This document shows positions 1 to 13,370 of a stretch of DNA of 64,000 nucleotides, piece by piece. This stretch comes from Onchocerca volvulus (taxonomy: Eukaryota; Nematoda; Chromadorea; Rhabditida; Onchocercidae), in the NCBI GenBank assembly GCA_000499405.2, contig HG738138.1, positions 11,096,888-11,160,887 of the forward strand. Reading direction: 5' to 3'. Under the pieces are notes generated by a model. It saw only the letters and a program-made list of their open reading frames with translations, made no database searches and had not been told where the DNA came from. The stretch's first letter is position 1; every line of letters starts with the position of its first letter. The position numbers and the translations under genes are program-made.

Positions 1-26
1 ATTTCATTTCTAACATTTTACTTAAG

Positions 27-45
27 ATGGAAAGTATTTTGTACG
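27..45 (+). other. Possible upstream coding exon of the SLC4 gene
   Basis: An ATG at 27 opens a short frame (MESILY plus one base) that runs into a good donor (ACG|GTAAGC, GT at 46-47). It leaves phase 1, the phase accepted by the exon starting at 1362, so splicing would add seven residues before Met1367. The frame is also open to the left window edge, so this could be the end of a longer exon. Support is only phase and donor quality; chance is a real possibility. Confidence 0.25.
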
Positions 46-1350
46 GTAAGCAAACAAGGAAGTAGGTGAGATATATTGTCAAGTTTATGGAAAACAGGTC
101 GGTGAAGTTAGAAGAGAGACGATAAACTCGAGAATAATGGAGCGATAAGGTCTAAAAAGCGGAAGATAGTTAAAATTTAGGTCCCAAACAAGTTTATTTC
201 ATATAAACTACCAAATATGATGAAAACTATGTCATCCAAAGATCATTTATTATCAAGAGATCTCATATAACTGTCCGTATATGATGTGTAAGATTTTGGG
301 GAAAAACCGCGACAGAGCGGAAGATATGGGAAAGAAAGGCAGTAGATTTAATAGGATAAAGAGGAGGAAGGGATATTTAGTGATAAGTTGTGATTGATAT
401 GGATACTGGTCAACCGATGTCAATATGGTATATCAGTGGTATGTAATTTAATCTAAATTTTATGATCAATTTTTTCTTTTTGATGTTTCAATTTTTGCTT
501 TTTATCATAAACTGTTCAACATATATGTTTATATTGTCAAGCAACTATCTTTTATTTTATCATTCGTTTCATGTTTGGGTTCTTTCTTCCACTTACATTA
601 TAATTTTATTTTCCATTTTTTTTTTCTTCTGCTTGATGAACTTCATTTTTAATTAATTAATTGAATCATGAAGTTTTTCTCGAACAATTCAGTAGATTGT
701 TTACTTTTTTTTTGCCAAATACTTGTAACAAAATATATCACATATGAATGAAATGTGATTAACAATTTTTGCATTTAATAATTGTTTAGGTGAACGAATA
801 GTTTCGTCAAATCTTCCAGTATTTACTTGCTTAAATGTGTATATTGTGTAGTTATTGATAATTATTTAGTTTATCCATGTAGTAGATCGGAAAAAAAAGA
901 GCCTTTCAATTTATTACAAACAGATAAGTTATAACAGATAACAAATTTGAATATGATCAGTGTTATTCTCTAAAAATATTCTGTGTATTTTTATCGGTAG
1001 TTCATTTTGATATTGGCGAAAATTTAGAAAATCTCCTTTTCAAATTCAGGAAATATTTTGGCACTGGTGAAAATTTGGAAAATATCTTTTTCAAATAAAA
1101 ATTCAAATGTGCTAATTAAGATGTAAACGTAATGATTGAGCAAAATGATAGCAATAAATAATTTTAAATTTTGTGCTGTAAATATCTAAATAGCTTTTCT
1201 CGTAATTTTTAATTGTGTAATATCCACTAAAAGTTATGTCAGTCGTTTAAAATTTCAATTAACCAAGAAGGCCATTTGCAAAAAAATTTAGCAAAAATTA
1301 ATTTTTTAAGAATCTGATTTCAATTTTAAAATTTCTCAAAATTATCGCAA
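46..1350. other. Upstream region or first intron of the SLC4 gene
   Basis: No recognisable gene. The first about 430 bases are comparatively purine-rich; the rest is AT-rich with T runs. A short Phe/Leu-rich open frame at 462-656 is low complexity and has no coding character. The stretch probably holds the promoter or the first intron, depending on whether the exon at 27-45 is real. Confidence 0.5.
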
Positions 1351-1366
1351 CATTTTTTCAGGCGAC
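1351..1366 (+). promoter_or_regulatory. Candidate trans-splice acceptor before the SLC4 start codon
   Basis: A T-rich tract ending in TTTTTTCAG lies five bases before ATG 1367. A 5-nt leader between acceptor and start codon is typical of nematode spliced-leader trans-splicing. The same site could instead be the cis acceptor for the exon at 27-45. Confidence 0.45.
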
Positions 1367-1539
1367 ATGCCGTCTGATTTAGCAGCTGGTTTAAAAGCCG
1401 AAACATCAGAATTGGAATTAATCGAGAAAGATTTAGCATCCACTCATCATGTTAACAATCAACAAAAAATTCATCCTTCATTTTATTCAGCATCCAAACA
1501 TGTCAGCGGTAAGGAAAATCTTTTTATTTCTATATAATA

Positions 1540-1578
<39 letters not shown>

Positions 1579-4500
1579 TATCATATCATGGTGTCATTTA
1601 GCCTTAATGGTAAAGCTATTAAAAATATAGCATAATTAGTTTGATAGGGAAATTTTATTATGTCAGTTTAAAAACTTCATTTATTTCGCATCAACTTCTT
1701 TCTTTCTTTTCCTCCAGAAAATTCCAGAAATATTGTTTTTTTCTTTTATGGGAAAAATCTTTTCCAATACAATGATAGCGTGAATGAACTGTCATAAAAT
1801 ATACAAACAAATAATAACTAATAATCACTTCAAGTTAATGATTAAACTGATAAAGTTATGCATAAATATGTTCGTAGGAAAATGAAAGTTAAATTTGAAA
1901 TGATAGAATTAATTGATAGTTTTTCCATATTTTTTAGGATTTCCTTTTAACGAAACTATATTACCGAAATCTGCATCACCAGTCTCATTCAATATCATGG
2001 ATGGTGGTAGTGGTGATAACATGAAGAAACATAGCCATAATCAGGTATTATCTTTTATTTTGATAATTTTCTTCCTTTAGGGTATCATTTTGTAGATAAT
2101 TGGTATGATTCATTTTGTGTAAGAGAGGAAAAACGAGAAAAAATTTACATGTGTGTATTGATACTGTGAAATCGTTTTAAAGAATTATTTGGAAAAGAAA
2201 AAAAAAATATTTCGTTATGGTGGTTCCCATAAAAACGTAATGTTTAAGGAAAATTGTAAACAGGAAATGGAAATGATTTTCTTCTCATTTGAATTTCTTC
2301 TTTTTTGATAACTGTTTGTTAGAGTTGAATGACGGAAATGCCAGAAAAAAAAAAGAAAAAATAGAGAACAAAAAAAAGTAGTGGAATTGAATTTAGTTGC
2401 TTATTTTAGGTTTTTGTTGAATTATATGATTTGGACTTGCAAAAGGGTGGAGAATGGACAGAAACAGCTCGGTGGATTAAATATGAAGAGGTTTTTTTTT
2501 TTTTAATTTAAGAAATAAAGATGATTTAAAAATCTGAAAAATAAAAAAAGAATTAATTGGAAAAAAATAATTAAAAAATGCTGCTAATAAGTGCTTGATA
2601 ATTCTGATTAATTAATTTTGTTTAAATTCAAATAACACTTCTGGAATTCAACATTTTCTTCAAGACTTACTTATCATACAAAATATAAGGTAAGATAATT
2701 ACTTGATTTTGTTCTGAATTTAATTTATACATTTTTGTTGAAATTTATTTAGGATGTTGAAGGAACAGATCATCATTGGGGTCAACCACATGTAGCATTC
2801 CTTTCATTTCATGCTTTGCTTTCTTTACGGAAATTTATGCGAACAGGTTCATCGTTTAATCAAATACTTCATTTCCTTTTCATAAGATTCATGGTAATAA
2901 TATTAACATATAAGGAAATCATTTTAATAACTAATAATTTCATAAAAAAAGAAAAAAAAAGAAGAAAAGAACGATCCAATTAATAAAATTACTAATTTTA
3001 GGTATGATTTTACTCGATTGTAAAGCAAAAACATTTGTTGAAGTTTGTGATCAAGTAGCTAATGCTATGATTTATGAAGGAATCACTTGTAAAAGAAGAG
3101 ATATCATGCAAATTTTAGCAATGAAACAAGCGTAAGTTTATTATTTTCGTTTGTTTCTCTTTTTTTTTTCTTTTTTTTTTGTTAATATATAAAAGGTTTG
3201 AATTGTAAAATTAATTTTAATACAATTTAACTTTGGAATAATTATTTTAAAAAAATTTGTCAATTTTAAGTTTGCATACCGATATTTCCCTCATTTAGAC
3301 ATCCCTTATCACGTCGAATGACTCCGTTATCATTGGCTGGTTCAGTTTTCGATCGACGTTCGGAATATAATTTAGTTGGTGCAAATATAACAGAAAATGC
3401 TAAATTACGTATAGGTATTAATATCGGTATATTCTTTCTTTTTAGTTTAATTTTTTGAAATTTTTATATTTTATATTTTTCTTTCTGTATAAGTAATAAT
3501 AAGGAAGAACAATCATAATTTACTTATAGATTTACTGAAACGTGAACATTCATTTCAAATGTGTAACTTACATGCACAACCAGCAATAGCAGAAGTTGAT
3601 GAAATGGAAAATAGCACACTGTCCGATATCAAGAGAATACCAAATAGTATCCTCAAACAACAAAGATATCTTTCCTTCATTTCTTAATTTTTCACCTCTA
3701 TGATAATTTATTTTAAATTGAAAAGTTCCAATTTATTAGCTTTTTTTTTTTTTTTTATTCTTTGCCAATTTCATGGTGTAATTTTAGCTTTCCCGATCTT
3801 CCAACGGTACCAGCAGCTCAAGAAAAGTTATGCCTAAATCCTTTAAAACAATCAACGACAGCACATTTTATTTCAGACTCCCTGGGAAAGTATGTTTATT
3901 ATTTACTTCAAATTTTGTCATTGTAATTTTCGATTTATAGTGAATAATGAATTTAAAAAATAAATAAATAAGTGCAACGATTTTCAGAGTTAGAACACAT
4001 TCGTCAGAACTTCATAAAGGTGAAGACATCTTGAGAAAACTTCCTGAAGGCACCGAGACGGCGCAGGTATCACTTTTATTCTTCTGTTATGTTAATATTT
4101 CAAGAGAATTATCACCTATCACCACCGCACATTATGTTTAAATTAGAAAATGATACGATAGCTGATGATAGTGGTGGTGTGATATGATACGGTGATATGC
4201 TGGCAGTTATCATTTGTTGATTATCATCTCTTCAAATTTGTTAACATCATCATTAAATTTTGTGAGCATCATGAGATTACTGGTTTCTTTTTGATTTCTG
4301 TTTTTCCAGTAAAGTTTTTATCATTTCAATTATAATTTAAATGTCAATGGAGCTTAACTGATTTCAAATTAGTAGTACAATTCTAACATTATAATTTAGA
4401 TTTTTGTTGGTGTAATTCCAAATTTAACGAAAACACATTTCGTTATGCTGCGACTAAGTGAACCAACAACGATGCCGGAAATTCTTGATGGTGAAGTACC

Positions 4501-7500
4501 ACTTCGATTTGTTGTGGTGATTCTGGGACCAAGTCAACCGGATGTTAGTTATCATGAAATGGGACGATCCATTGCAACACTGATGACAAATATGGTTAAA
4601 TAATTATTTTTCTCAATCATTCTTCAAACTCAATTTCAAAAATATTCGGATAATTGTTCATTTGAAAAATATTGTTTAATGAGAGGAATATATGCATCAG
4701 AATTCGTTTTTTTCTTTTTTTTTCTCATTCTCGAATTCTATTTTAAGGAATTCAATGCTCTTGCTTATGAAGCAAATGTTCGTGAAGAACTTATCTCGGG
4801 TGTGGATAATTTTTTGGATGATTCTGTTGTTATTCCGCCTGGAGAAATTGATAGCAAACGTTTGTTATCCGGTGATGAAATTCGAAAAGCATTAAAAAAA
4901 CGGCAAAATCGAAAAGTTGCAGAAGAAGAAAATGGTATATTTCATTTTTAAATTTCAAAGTAACTTTTCACAGAATAATTTTTTTCTCTTTTCCTCTTTT
5001 TCTCGGTTAGTTCCATTCTTTCTTCCTTTTTTTTTTTTTCTTTAAAATTTTTTGATTAGAAATTATTTGAACGAAATGTTTTCTTTTTCTTTTTTTTCTT
5101 ATTTTTTTCAGCTTTACCTCCAAAAATTGAACAAAGAAACAATGCTAATTTCAAAAGACAATTCGAAAAAAGAGAAAAATATCGATTTTTCAGTGGAATG
5201 ATTAGTGATTTTGAAAAACGATTTCCTTATTACTGGTACGTAACAATTTCACGTTTAAATTATTATATTCAACTAAAATAAACTTTACAAAATCGTTTAA
5301 AATTTTTTGGTAGTTTCCACAACGCCGTAATATTATATCATTTTGATCGCGTTTAACTGTCTTTTGCAGTCATTTGGGGAATTTCTGCCGGATCAACTTA
5401 AACTGATGATAATGTGCGCTCAGAATATGACCTGAATGAATGAATATAAGGCGGAAATCAGGAAAAGAAACAATCCAGCCGCCACTGAATAAATTTTAGG
5501 TCCGATTACCGTGATGCGCTCAATTTTCAATGCCTTACAAGTGTCGTATTCATGTTTTGTGCCAGTTTTGCACCCGCAATTACATTTGGTGGTCTTTTAG
5601 GCAAGTTTTCACTAATAAATAATATAAACAACCGATATCATCTAAGATATTAATAATAATAAATATTCCATAAAAACGAATATTCAATTTCATGCTTTAC
5701 TTATAATTTTTTGCTTTTTCACATTTTTTTAGCAATAAAAAAGGCAAGAAAACATGGTGCTCGTATTTTAATCATCTTAAAATTTAATTGATAGTTTTTA
5801 GGAAAATATACGAATGAAAAAATTGGAATTCTTGAAACCCTAATGGCACAATGTATTTGTGGAATTCTTTGGGGAATATTCGCTGCTCAACCGCTTATGA
5901 TTATGAGTGCGACAGGTCCGGTTCTTGTTTTTGAAGTTAGTCTATATGCGGTAAGTTTTTTTTTTCTTTTTTTTTTTCCAAACAATAATTCCAAGATTCC
6001 AATTATTAAATCTTTCAAATCTTTATAGGACTTTCAATATGTATTATTATTTAATCTCCATGCTATTACAATTTAAATAAATATAAAAATTCGGAAAAAG
6101 TTTCGATTTTAATCCGTTTATATTTATTTTTCACTTACCATATTTATCAGTTTTTATTTCCAGTTCTGTACTAATCTAAATATTGATTTCTTGACGATTC
6201 GACTTTATGCTGGATTATGGGTCTTACTGATCTCAATCATTACTGTCGCTGTAGATGGTTCCAGGATGTTATGTTATGTGACACGTTTTACCGAAGACAT
6301 CTTTGCTTCATTAATTTCAGTCATATTTATTGCGGAAAGTTTGCGCTTTCTTCATCAGGTACTGATAAAGGAAAATAGAACTTGGCATTATGAGAGGAAA
6401 CATGTTGACATGCTTGTGAGAATTCTTTTTTTTTTTTCTTTTTGTTATTTGTTGTGATAATTTTAACTTTTGTTTTCCCGAAAATATTTGAATGACCAGT
6501 GTGACTCACCGTTTCCGTTACAATCAAACTTTCTTTCTTTCTTTTTTTCAGACGTTCATTCATAATCCAGTTGCAAATTTCGACTTTTATCATCATATTC
6601 GTCAAGAATGCGAAGTGCATGCTATTACTGGAAATGGGAATGATTCAGATGTGATGACAATTTGTGATGGTGAACCAAATACAGCTTTATTAACTACTTT
6701 TATTATGATTTCTACCTTTGCATTAGCATACGGATTAAGACAGCTACGACAAAGTTACTATCTGGGAAGAACGGTTTGTAATTTTCGGCAATCGCACAGG
6801 ATTTCGTTAAAAAATTAAAAGTTTTATTTTTATGTTCTCAAAATTTAAAATTTATCTTCCTTAATTTGGCTTTCGAGAAGTAATTTTTAGCTTCGACGTG
6901 CACTTGGCGATTTTGGCGTGTTAATTTCAATTGCAGCAGTTGCAGGCATTGCACATCTATTAGTTCCTGATCCTTATTTGCAAGTAATTATTATCTTCCA
7001 CTTCAGATTAAAGTTGTGAAACTTATTGGATAATTTTTCAAATTTGCATTCATTTCAGCGCTTGGAAGTACCAGATCATTTTGGCTTCACTAATATTGAA
7101 GCACGACAGCATGGTTTATTTGTTTCTGCATATTTGCCACTTCATCAATTATGGATAATTATCGTGGCATTAGTTGCAGCCCTGCTCGTTTTCATACTTT
7201 TATTTGCTGAAACCGAAATTACTGAGTAAGTTTAAATTTTTTTTTATATTAACAAAAAAAGTTGAATTTTCCTCTCCTCGAAAGGATCAATGAATAGTTT
7301 TATCCGAAATGATTATAGATTGTTGCTATCTCGTAAGGATCGCTGCCTGATAAAAGGAAGTGGTTTGCATTGGGATTTGCTATTGATGGGTGCAAGCACC
7401 TTGCTTTGCAGTATCTTTGGTTTGCCATGGATGTGTGCTGCTGCTGTGCAATCACTTGCACATTGCAGTTCCCTTTCTGTACCGAAAAAAACTGCACCTG

Positions 7501-8841
7501 GCGAACGAGCTGGTATAATTTCCCGAATTGATTTCATTGATCTTTTAAAATGATTGTATTAAGCGGAAAGTGCAAAAAATTAATCCAAGGATTCATTACA
7601 CATTAGATGTGAATTTATCTTTTTTGCACGATTTGACAGAATCTGCATCTAATTGAAATTTTTTCACAAAATATCGCTCATTTTATGTAATTAATTTTAT
7701 TACACTCTTGTTTGAAAATCTGAAATTTTGATCGAACTTTTTTTTACAAAAATTGTTTATTTCATCATTAATTAATTTTAAATTGCATTCTTTTTCGGAA
7801 ATTTGGGATTTTAACGGAAACTCTTCTGCAAGACATTGTTTATTTTATGTAATTAATCCCATTACATTCTTGTGCGAGCATTTCAAATTTTACTGAGATT
7901 CTTTTACAAGATAATTAATGTTCATTTAATGTAATTAATGCTGTTACATCCTATTTTATTTCCTCAACAGAATGAAAGTTATTGTTTAATAGGCAATTAT
8001 GTAATTTAAGATTTAATTGGTCTTATTATCAGTTTGCTAAAATTGACTTTAATTTCAGTTCTACTGGAAAGCAAATGTTATATTACAGGTGTGGATTATG
8101 TTCTTGAACAACGAGTTACTACAATCGGTGTATCATTACTCATGGGATTATTCGCCTTCGGTGGTTCATATTTACGACTTCCATTGGCATCTTTATTCGG
8201 TGTTTTCTTATATTTAGGTGTTATGAACCTTACTGGTCTACAATTTGTTCAGCGAATTATCCTTTTCTTCATACCAGAAAAATATTTTCCCGATACACCA
8301 TATACAGAATCGGTAAATTGATTGATATCTTATTATTATTTTAATTTATTTTATTCAAATTTTATTCTTTCAAAATATTCACTTAAATTTATTCTTTACA
8401 ATTTTCTACTCTATTGCATTTTCTTCAAATATCACATTTCTCCAACTTTTTAGGTGGATATACGACGAATGCATTTATATACATCTATACAGATTATATG
8501 CTTAATTATCATTTATGTTGTGAAGTACTTCAAACGAACCGCTCTTGCTTTTCCATTCATTTTAATGCTTTTTATCCTATTGAGACAGCTTTTCCTCAAA
8601 AAAATTTTCACTGAAAAAGAACTTAAAGCGGTAATTCTTTTTTTCCTTTCTCTCTTTCTCTCTCTCTCATATTGAATACGATGAATATAAGATGTTCCAA
8701 TTTGAATTTTTCCATCAGATATATTCTTTTTAAATATGCATGTTTTAAAAAATTTTTCAGTTGGATGGCAATGATGAATCAAACAATGAAGATGGTTGGC
8801 TAGAGAAAGATTTCTTCGAAGATGCACCATTACCTGTATGA
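1367..8841 (+). CDS. SLC4-family bicarbonate/anion transporter (22 exons)
   Basis: Predicted plasma-membrane bicarbonate transporter for pH and chloride control. Exons: 1367-1508, 1938-2044, 2410-2490, 2753-2846, 3002-3131, 3299-3414, 3530-3620, 3788-3889, 3988-4066, 4400-4594, 4748-4934, 5112-5235, 5500-5600, 5802-5950, 6164-6358, 6552-6773, 6891-6983, 7059-7225, 7319-7512, 8089-8312, 8454-8630, 8761-8841. Phases agree throughout and give about 1016 residues, normal for SLC4. The cytosolic band-3 domain (about 84-440) carries VFVELYDL, ARWIKYEE, GRSIATLM and VIPPGE; the membrane domain (about 480-990) carries SDYRDALN, TGPVLVFE, LGDFGV, KGSGLHWDLLL and EQRVT. The tail is acidic. Nearest in style to nematode ABTS proteins; ion coupling cannot be told. 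Weak points: the true 5' end, the donor after 3620 (CT|GTCCGA), and the choice between acceptors 8058 and 8088. Confidence 0.92.
1543..1572. repeat. (TA)n microsatellite in SLC4 intron 1
   Basis: An uninterrupted run of about 15 TA units just inside the first intron after the 1508 donor. Confidence 0.9.
5601..5801 (+). other. Probable GC-AG intron of the SLC4 gene
   Basis: The exon encoding ITFGGLL ends TTTTAG|GCAAGT, the favoured GC-donor context, and the next exon starts after TTTTTAG at 5801. Using GC gives GGLLG-KYTNEK, aligning without a gap to the family's LLG-E-KT segment. A GT donor four bases later (GGCAA|GTTTTC) also keeps frame but adds one Lys, so the GC call is likely rather than certain. 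Confidence 0.65.
7679..7952. repeat. Degenerate tandem repeat (about 82-bp period) in SLC4 intron 19
   Basis: Three to four diverged copies share the order TTTATGTAATTAAT, ATTACATTCTTG, then a T-rich segment and ACAAGA; copies begin near 7681, 7762, 7845 and 7927. A related fragment lies downstream of the gene near 9058-9098. Confidence 0.6.
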
Positions 8842-11800
8842 AGAAAAGTTTCGATATGTATTAAATAATACAACACCTTATCATTTTCATTCATATTATC
8901 ATTCATTGCTGTTATCATAGTTTAATCACATCACAATATATCCATATGTATTTAGCAAAAATCAGTCGACTTTTCCTTTTTCATTGCAGAATTAAATTAT
9001 ATACTTTCAAAATTTCATTATATCTTATATTTATTGTACAGAAATGTAAATTTTATGTTACACTATCCATTACATGTAACTAATTTCATTACATTCCGTT
9101 TTTTTTTTTTTTTTTTTTTCTTATCAACGGATTTAACTACCGTTTGATGGACTGTCATATCGTTTGAGGTTTATTTGAATTCACTGCTGATTCATTATGA
9201 TTTATTGTGTTTTAACACGGTGGAAAGTTTTATTTCCACTCATAATAACAAGTGTGATGTTTGGAGAATGTCTGAAAAAAAAAAAAAAAAACCGCCATTT
9301 AAAAATACAAAATCAAATTTGTCGAAAATATATACATTTTCTATATACGATTGAATTATTTTTTATCGCGGGATTTCTATCATACTTCTCTGATTACACT
9401 AAGTTTACAAGCCTTTCTGATAATTTATTGAAATCCGACAGCATTTGTGTCAATTTGTATTTGTAGCCTATAATATTTCATACATCCAGCTCGTATTTTA
9501 TTTATGCACGGGTATCAGAGAAAATAAAAGCTTTATCTAACTAATCATATCATCAATCATCAACGAAAACGACGATAACAAATGTTTGTGAATTATAATT
9601 GAATAAATTATGATTGGTTGAGAAAACAGGTTCAATTAAAAAATTAGTTGAACTATTTTGCATTACTAATGCATAAATTTTTGTTCCTGTCATTTTTCGC
9701 AAAATAGATTTGAATCAAATTTGTTTTTCATTCAAACAAGATTGTGAATGAAATCGAGAATAAAGAGCAAAGAACATCTGGTAGTTCGAATATATGTTTT
9801 GTATTGAACTTCCAGATTCTTCCTCAATGTAAAAACATATTCCATAGATTCTTTTTTTTTTAATGTTCAATTCAGTAAAAAAAAAAGCATTCACATATAT
9901 AGAAAAGTTCAATTTCGAAAAATGAAGTTATAAGTGATGCATTGCTATTCTAATAGATAACTTGAACAAAGTAATATCGAATTTTATGCACCGAATGTTG
10001 GGAAATTTTACAGAAAGAAAAAAAAAAGGGTCTTTTGTTCAATTTGAAAATTTTTTAAAAGAATCATTTCATGCTTATTCATTTAAATTACAAACGAATG
10101 TTTATTTGCAGCATTTATGATTTGTAATAAATTGTACAGCAAAGAAGAAAGTGTTTGTTATCAGTAAACTGATAGAAATTTTAAAATTTACATTCCATGT
10201 AACTTTTTCCAAATTCTGTTTCAATACTGGTTTTCATTTTTCTTTCTTTATTTTTGTTTTTATTTTATGCTACAAAAAGGAAGTGCATGAAAAATGATTG
10301 CATATTCATTTGAATGTATCCTAGCTGCAAGGTTATATAGCGACTTGTTTTATCTGTTATCATGTTTAAGATAAAAATAACGATAAACAACTTGTTTCCT
10401 TTGTTTTCTTTGTTTTTTTTCTGTTCATGAATGATTTATAATGAGCTAATATGAATTGAATAACTTATTCTATCTTAATTAGAGTCAATTAATGTTTATT
10501 ATAATGCTATAATATTAATTTAAAATCATTTCAATATAGTCTTCTTATTGTTTGTAATCTTTTTTACTAAAACAATAATTGTATGATTGTATTAACTATT
10601 ACAGTTATTACTATTATTATTGTTGCTATAGCATTTGCTGTATTGTTTTAATTAATATTGTTATTGTGACGATATCATGCATTGCTTGTATAATTATGAA
10701 TTGTTATATGATCTTGATAGAGAATCTTAAATTCAATAAGATGATTATTTTCTTTTTTTTCATTTTTTCAAGCGAATACAGCGGAGAATTGGAAAAAAAA
10801 AAAAAAAAACGAAATGATGAAAACAAACACGAGGAAAATTACTATTATCGGATGAGGAAAAATATTATTTTTGTTATTATACATCAGTTCCTCCTAAATA
10901 ATTTATCAGATATTCCGAGAATAAAGATCTCGAAGTCTTCATACTTCCTTCAAAGTTTTAATCTTTAAATAAAGTCTCGAAGTTAGCAATTGTCATTATT
11001 CAATCTTCTATTATTTTTATTGTCATCACCATTGATATTTTGCTAATAATGTCACTCGTTCTCGGCATTATTTTTCGAATTACAATAAAATTTCTAAAAA
11101 TTTTCAAAATTATTGAAATCCGATGTGTTACCTTTGGCTACATTTTCAAGCGTATTACATTCAAGTACATGAAACGATCATCAAAATGACATTATACCAT
11201 TATCATCATCAAAATGCATATCATAGCAGGTGCAGAAATTGTTATCTTCTTATCATAAAAATTCTATAAATCCGATAGCGCTAGTGCAGTGTTAAATAAA
11301 ATTGGACAACCTTAGTGGCCTATCAAATAACTAGCAGTTTTAGAAATTGAAATTTATAAATTAAGATTTAAAATTTTAAAGATCAATCAGTTAGACATAT
11401 GTTAAGCTGTTATAGTAAGCAATCAATATAATTCTTTTTTCTCTATTGCAAATTATCCATATTAAGGGTAATAACCTTTTATGCGTTTCGGAAGTGTTTT
11501 TGGTCCTAGAAAAGGTCAAAAAAGGAATTTAAAATTATGAAAAATACAATAGTAGCTGTAACTCTGCCGCCCCATAATTACGCTTGCGGTAGAAAGTGAA
11601 ATTTTAGGTAATTTCAAAGGAAAAAAATTGTTTTTTATTATGATATCTGTTATCATCAATTATTGTTGTTATAGAATTTATTGTCTGCAAATAATTTCAT
11701 CACCAAATGATGGCCCGTCCTTGTCCTCAAAAAATGAATTTTACTTCAATGCCATTCACTGTCAATCATACATCATTCATTCAATGTATTCATCAATCAT

Positions 11801-11960
11801 ATCAATTCATATCATTTAATCTTTTTCATAATATCATTCGGACAATGATTTAAATTAGATCAGCGCAGATGACAAAATTGAGAAGGAATTGAAAGGAAAG
11901 ATTATTATTCTTATTTTGTATTAGTATATGACAATTATATAAACTACAATTATATTAGGA
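8842..11960. other. Gene-free stretch downstream of SLC4
   Basis: AT-rich DNA with poly-T and poly-A runs (for example 9099-9120 and 10794-10809). It should contain the SLC4 3' UTR, but no clear AATAAA close to the stop was found. Open frames here are Ile/Tyr/Phe/Lys-rich translations of AT-rich sequence, with no family resemblance. Confidence 0.6.
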
Positions 11961-11964
11961 TTCC

Positions 11965-12096
11965 CATTTCTTGCATTTTTTTAAAATCTAGATTTAAATT
12001 TAATTAAACTTTCATTTCTTGCATTTTTTCAATCTAAATTTAAATTTAATTAAATTTCCATTTCTTGCATTTCGTAAATCTAAATTTAAATTTAAT
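11965..12096. repeat. Three-copy tandem repeat, 46-48 bp unit
   Basis: Units start at 11965, 12013 and 12059, each opening with CATTTCTTGCATTT and followed by AATCTAAATTTAAATTTAA; copies 2 and 3 are nearly identical. Confidence 0.85.
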
Positions 12097-13370
12097 ATTG
12101 AATGAGTTGAAAGTTTTTTTCATTCCATCATTGCTAAAATTTATCGACATTTCTTCTTATATTCTTTTCTTAAATGAAATGAATTTTTCAAATTCTAAAA
12201 AACTAAATTTCGGAATTTGATGAAAAATTTAAAGTATTTTTCTTTTCAATAGATGAAAATGTTTTGTTGGGAAGAAACAAAAAAAAAAAAAAAAAAAAGA
12301 AAAAAAATAAAATAAAAAAATAAAAATAAAAAAAAAATAAAGATTTATCATAAAATTTAGAATGGAAAATTTCTAATTTACAACGGACAGAAAAACGAAC
12401 TTTTCTGCACAGATAATTTCTGTAAAAATAAAAATAAAAAAAGTAAATAAACAAATAAATTGCATTTATGAAAATGATCAAAAACGTTTGATAGATAGAA
12501 GGGTAATGACAGGCAGCGTTCCACTTGCATGAGCAATTTTGCAAGAATTTATCATTGACAAACATTACCGCTTTTCATCTTGTCACTGTTATCATTATCA
12601 TCAGCCTTCCCTCCTTCTCCTCCTCCTTTCACATTTCACACCCTTTCATTTCACGTTCTTCCCCGTCTTATCTTCTTGGCCTCATTTCCGTCTTCTTCAT
12701 CCTCAACCTCAATATTCTTGTCCGTTTTTCCCTTGTCTCTTTTTTCCCTTCCATCCTTCTTCTTATGTGATTTTTCAGATCAATTTTTGCAAAACTTCTT
12801 GTCTTTCGTTACTTATTTGTTTTCTTGAAATAATGATATCCAAAATTCTTTTTTTTTTCTTTTTGCAAAATTTCTTTTATAAAATTTGGAAGATTTTAAA
12901 TTTTTTAGCATTAATATCAATCAATATTTTTGATCTTTCTATTAGTTCAATATATTTCTAATTGATTACGTTATTCAAATTCATCGAATTTTCATGATGA
13001 ATATTTTTGAAACGATTGTAATTACCTTCATTATTCAATATTTTGATAAAATTTTCGAAATTTAAAAAGTGAAATTTCAAAGACTAATGAAATTTACAAA
13101 ATTAGACCTTATATTAGTCGATGATAAGTTAATGCATGGCAAGTGATAAAGTTTATCAGTGATGATAGATCGACAAAGAAAGAATGTATCAGATAGTTGA
13201 ATTATTATTAAAAGATTAAAATTTATCCGGAACAGTTCCGAATAGAAATGAACAATTTTGTAAACTCTTCCTTACTTTTACCAGATTAAAAATTAAATGC
13301 TCTTCTAAATTCGGATTAAGATGGAAACAAATGAAACAGTAAAACGACTAAATCATATGTTCCGTTGAAA
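12097..13370. other. Gene-free stretch with A-rich and pyrimidine-rich tracts
   Basis: Holds an A-rich tract at about 12280-12345 and a C/T-rich tract at about 12600-12770. The latter is open in several + strand frames, but only because poly-pyrimidine codes for Ser/Phe/Leu/Pro. Confidence 0.6.

Noticed and set aside
10579..10968. 129-codon + strand frame
   Set aside because: Ile/Tyr/Lys/Phe-rich translation of AT-rich repeats with a poly-Lys run from poly-A; no domain or splice context.
12539..12961. 140-codon + strand frame and overlapping Ser/Pro/Phe frames
   Set aside because: Openness comes from a poly-pyrimidine tract; several frames are open at once and the composition is low complexity.
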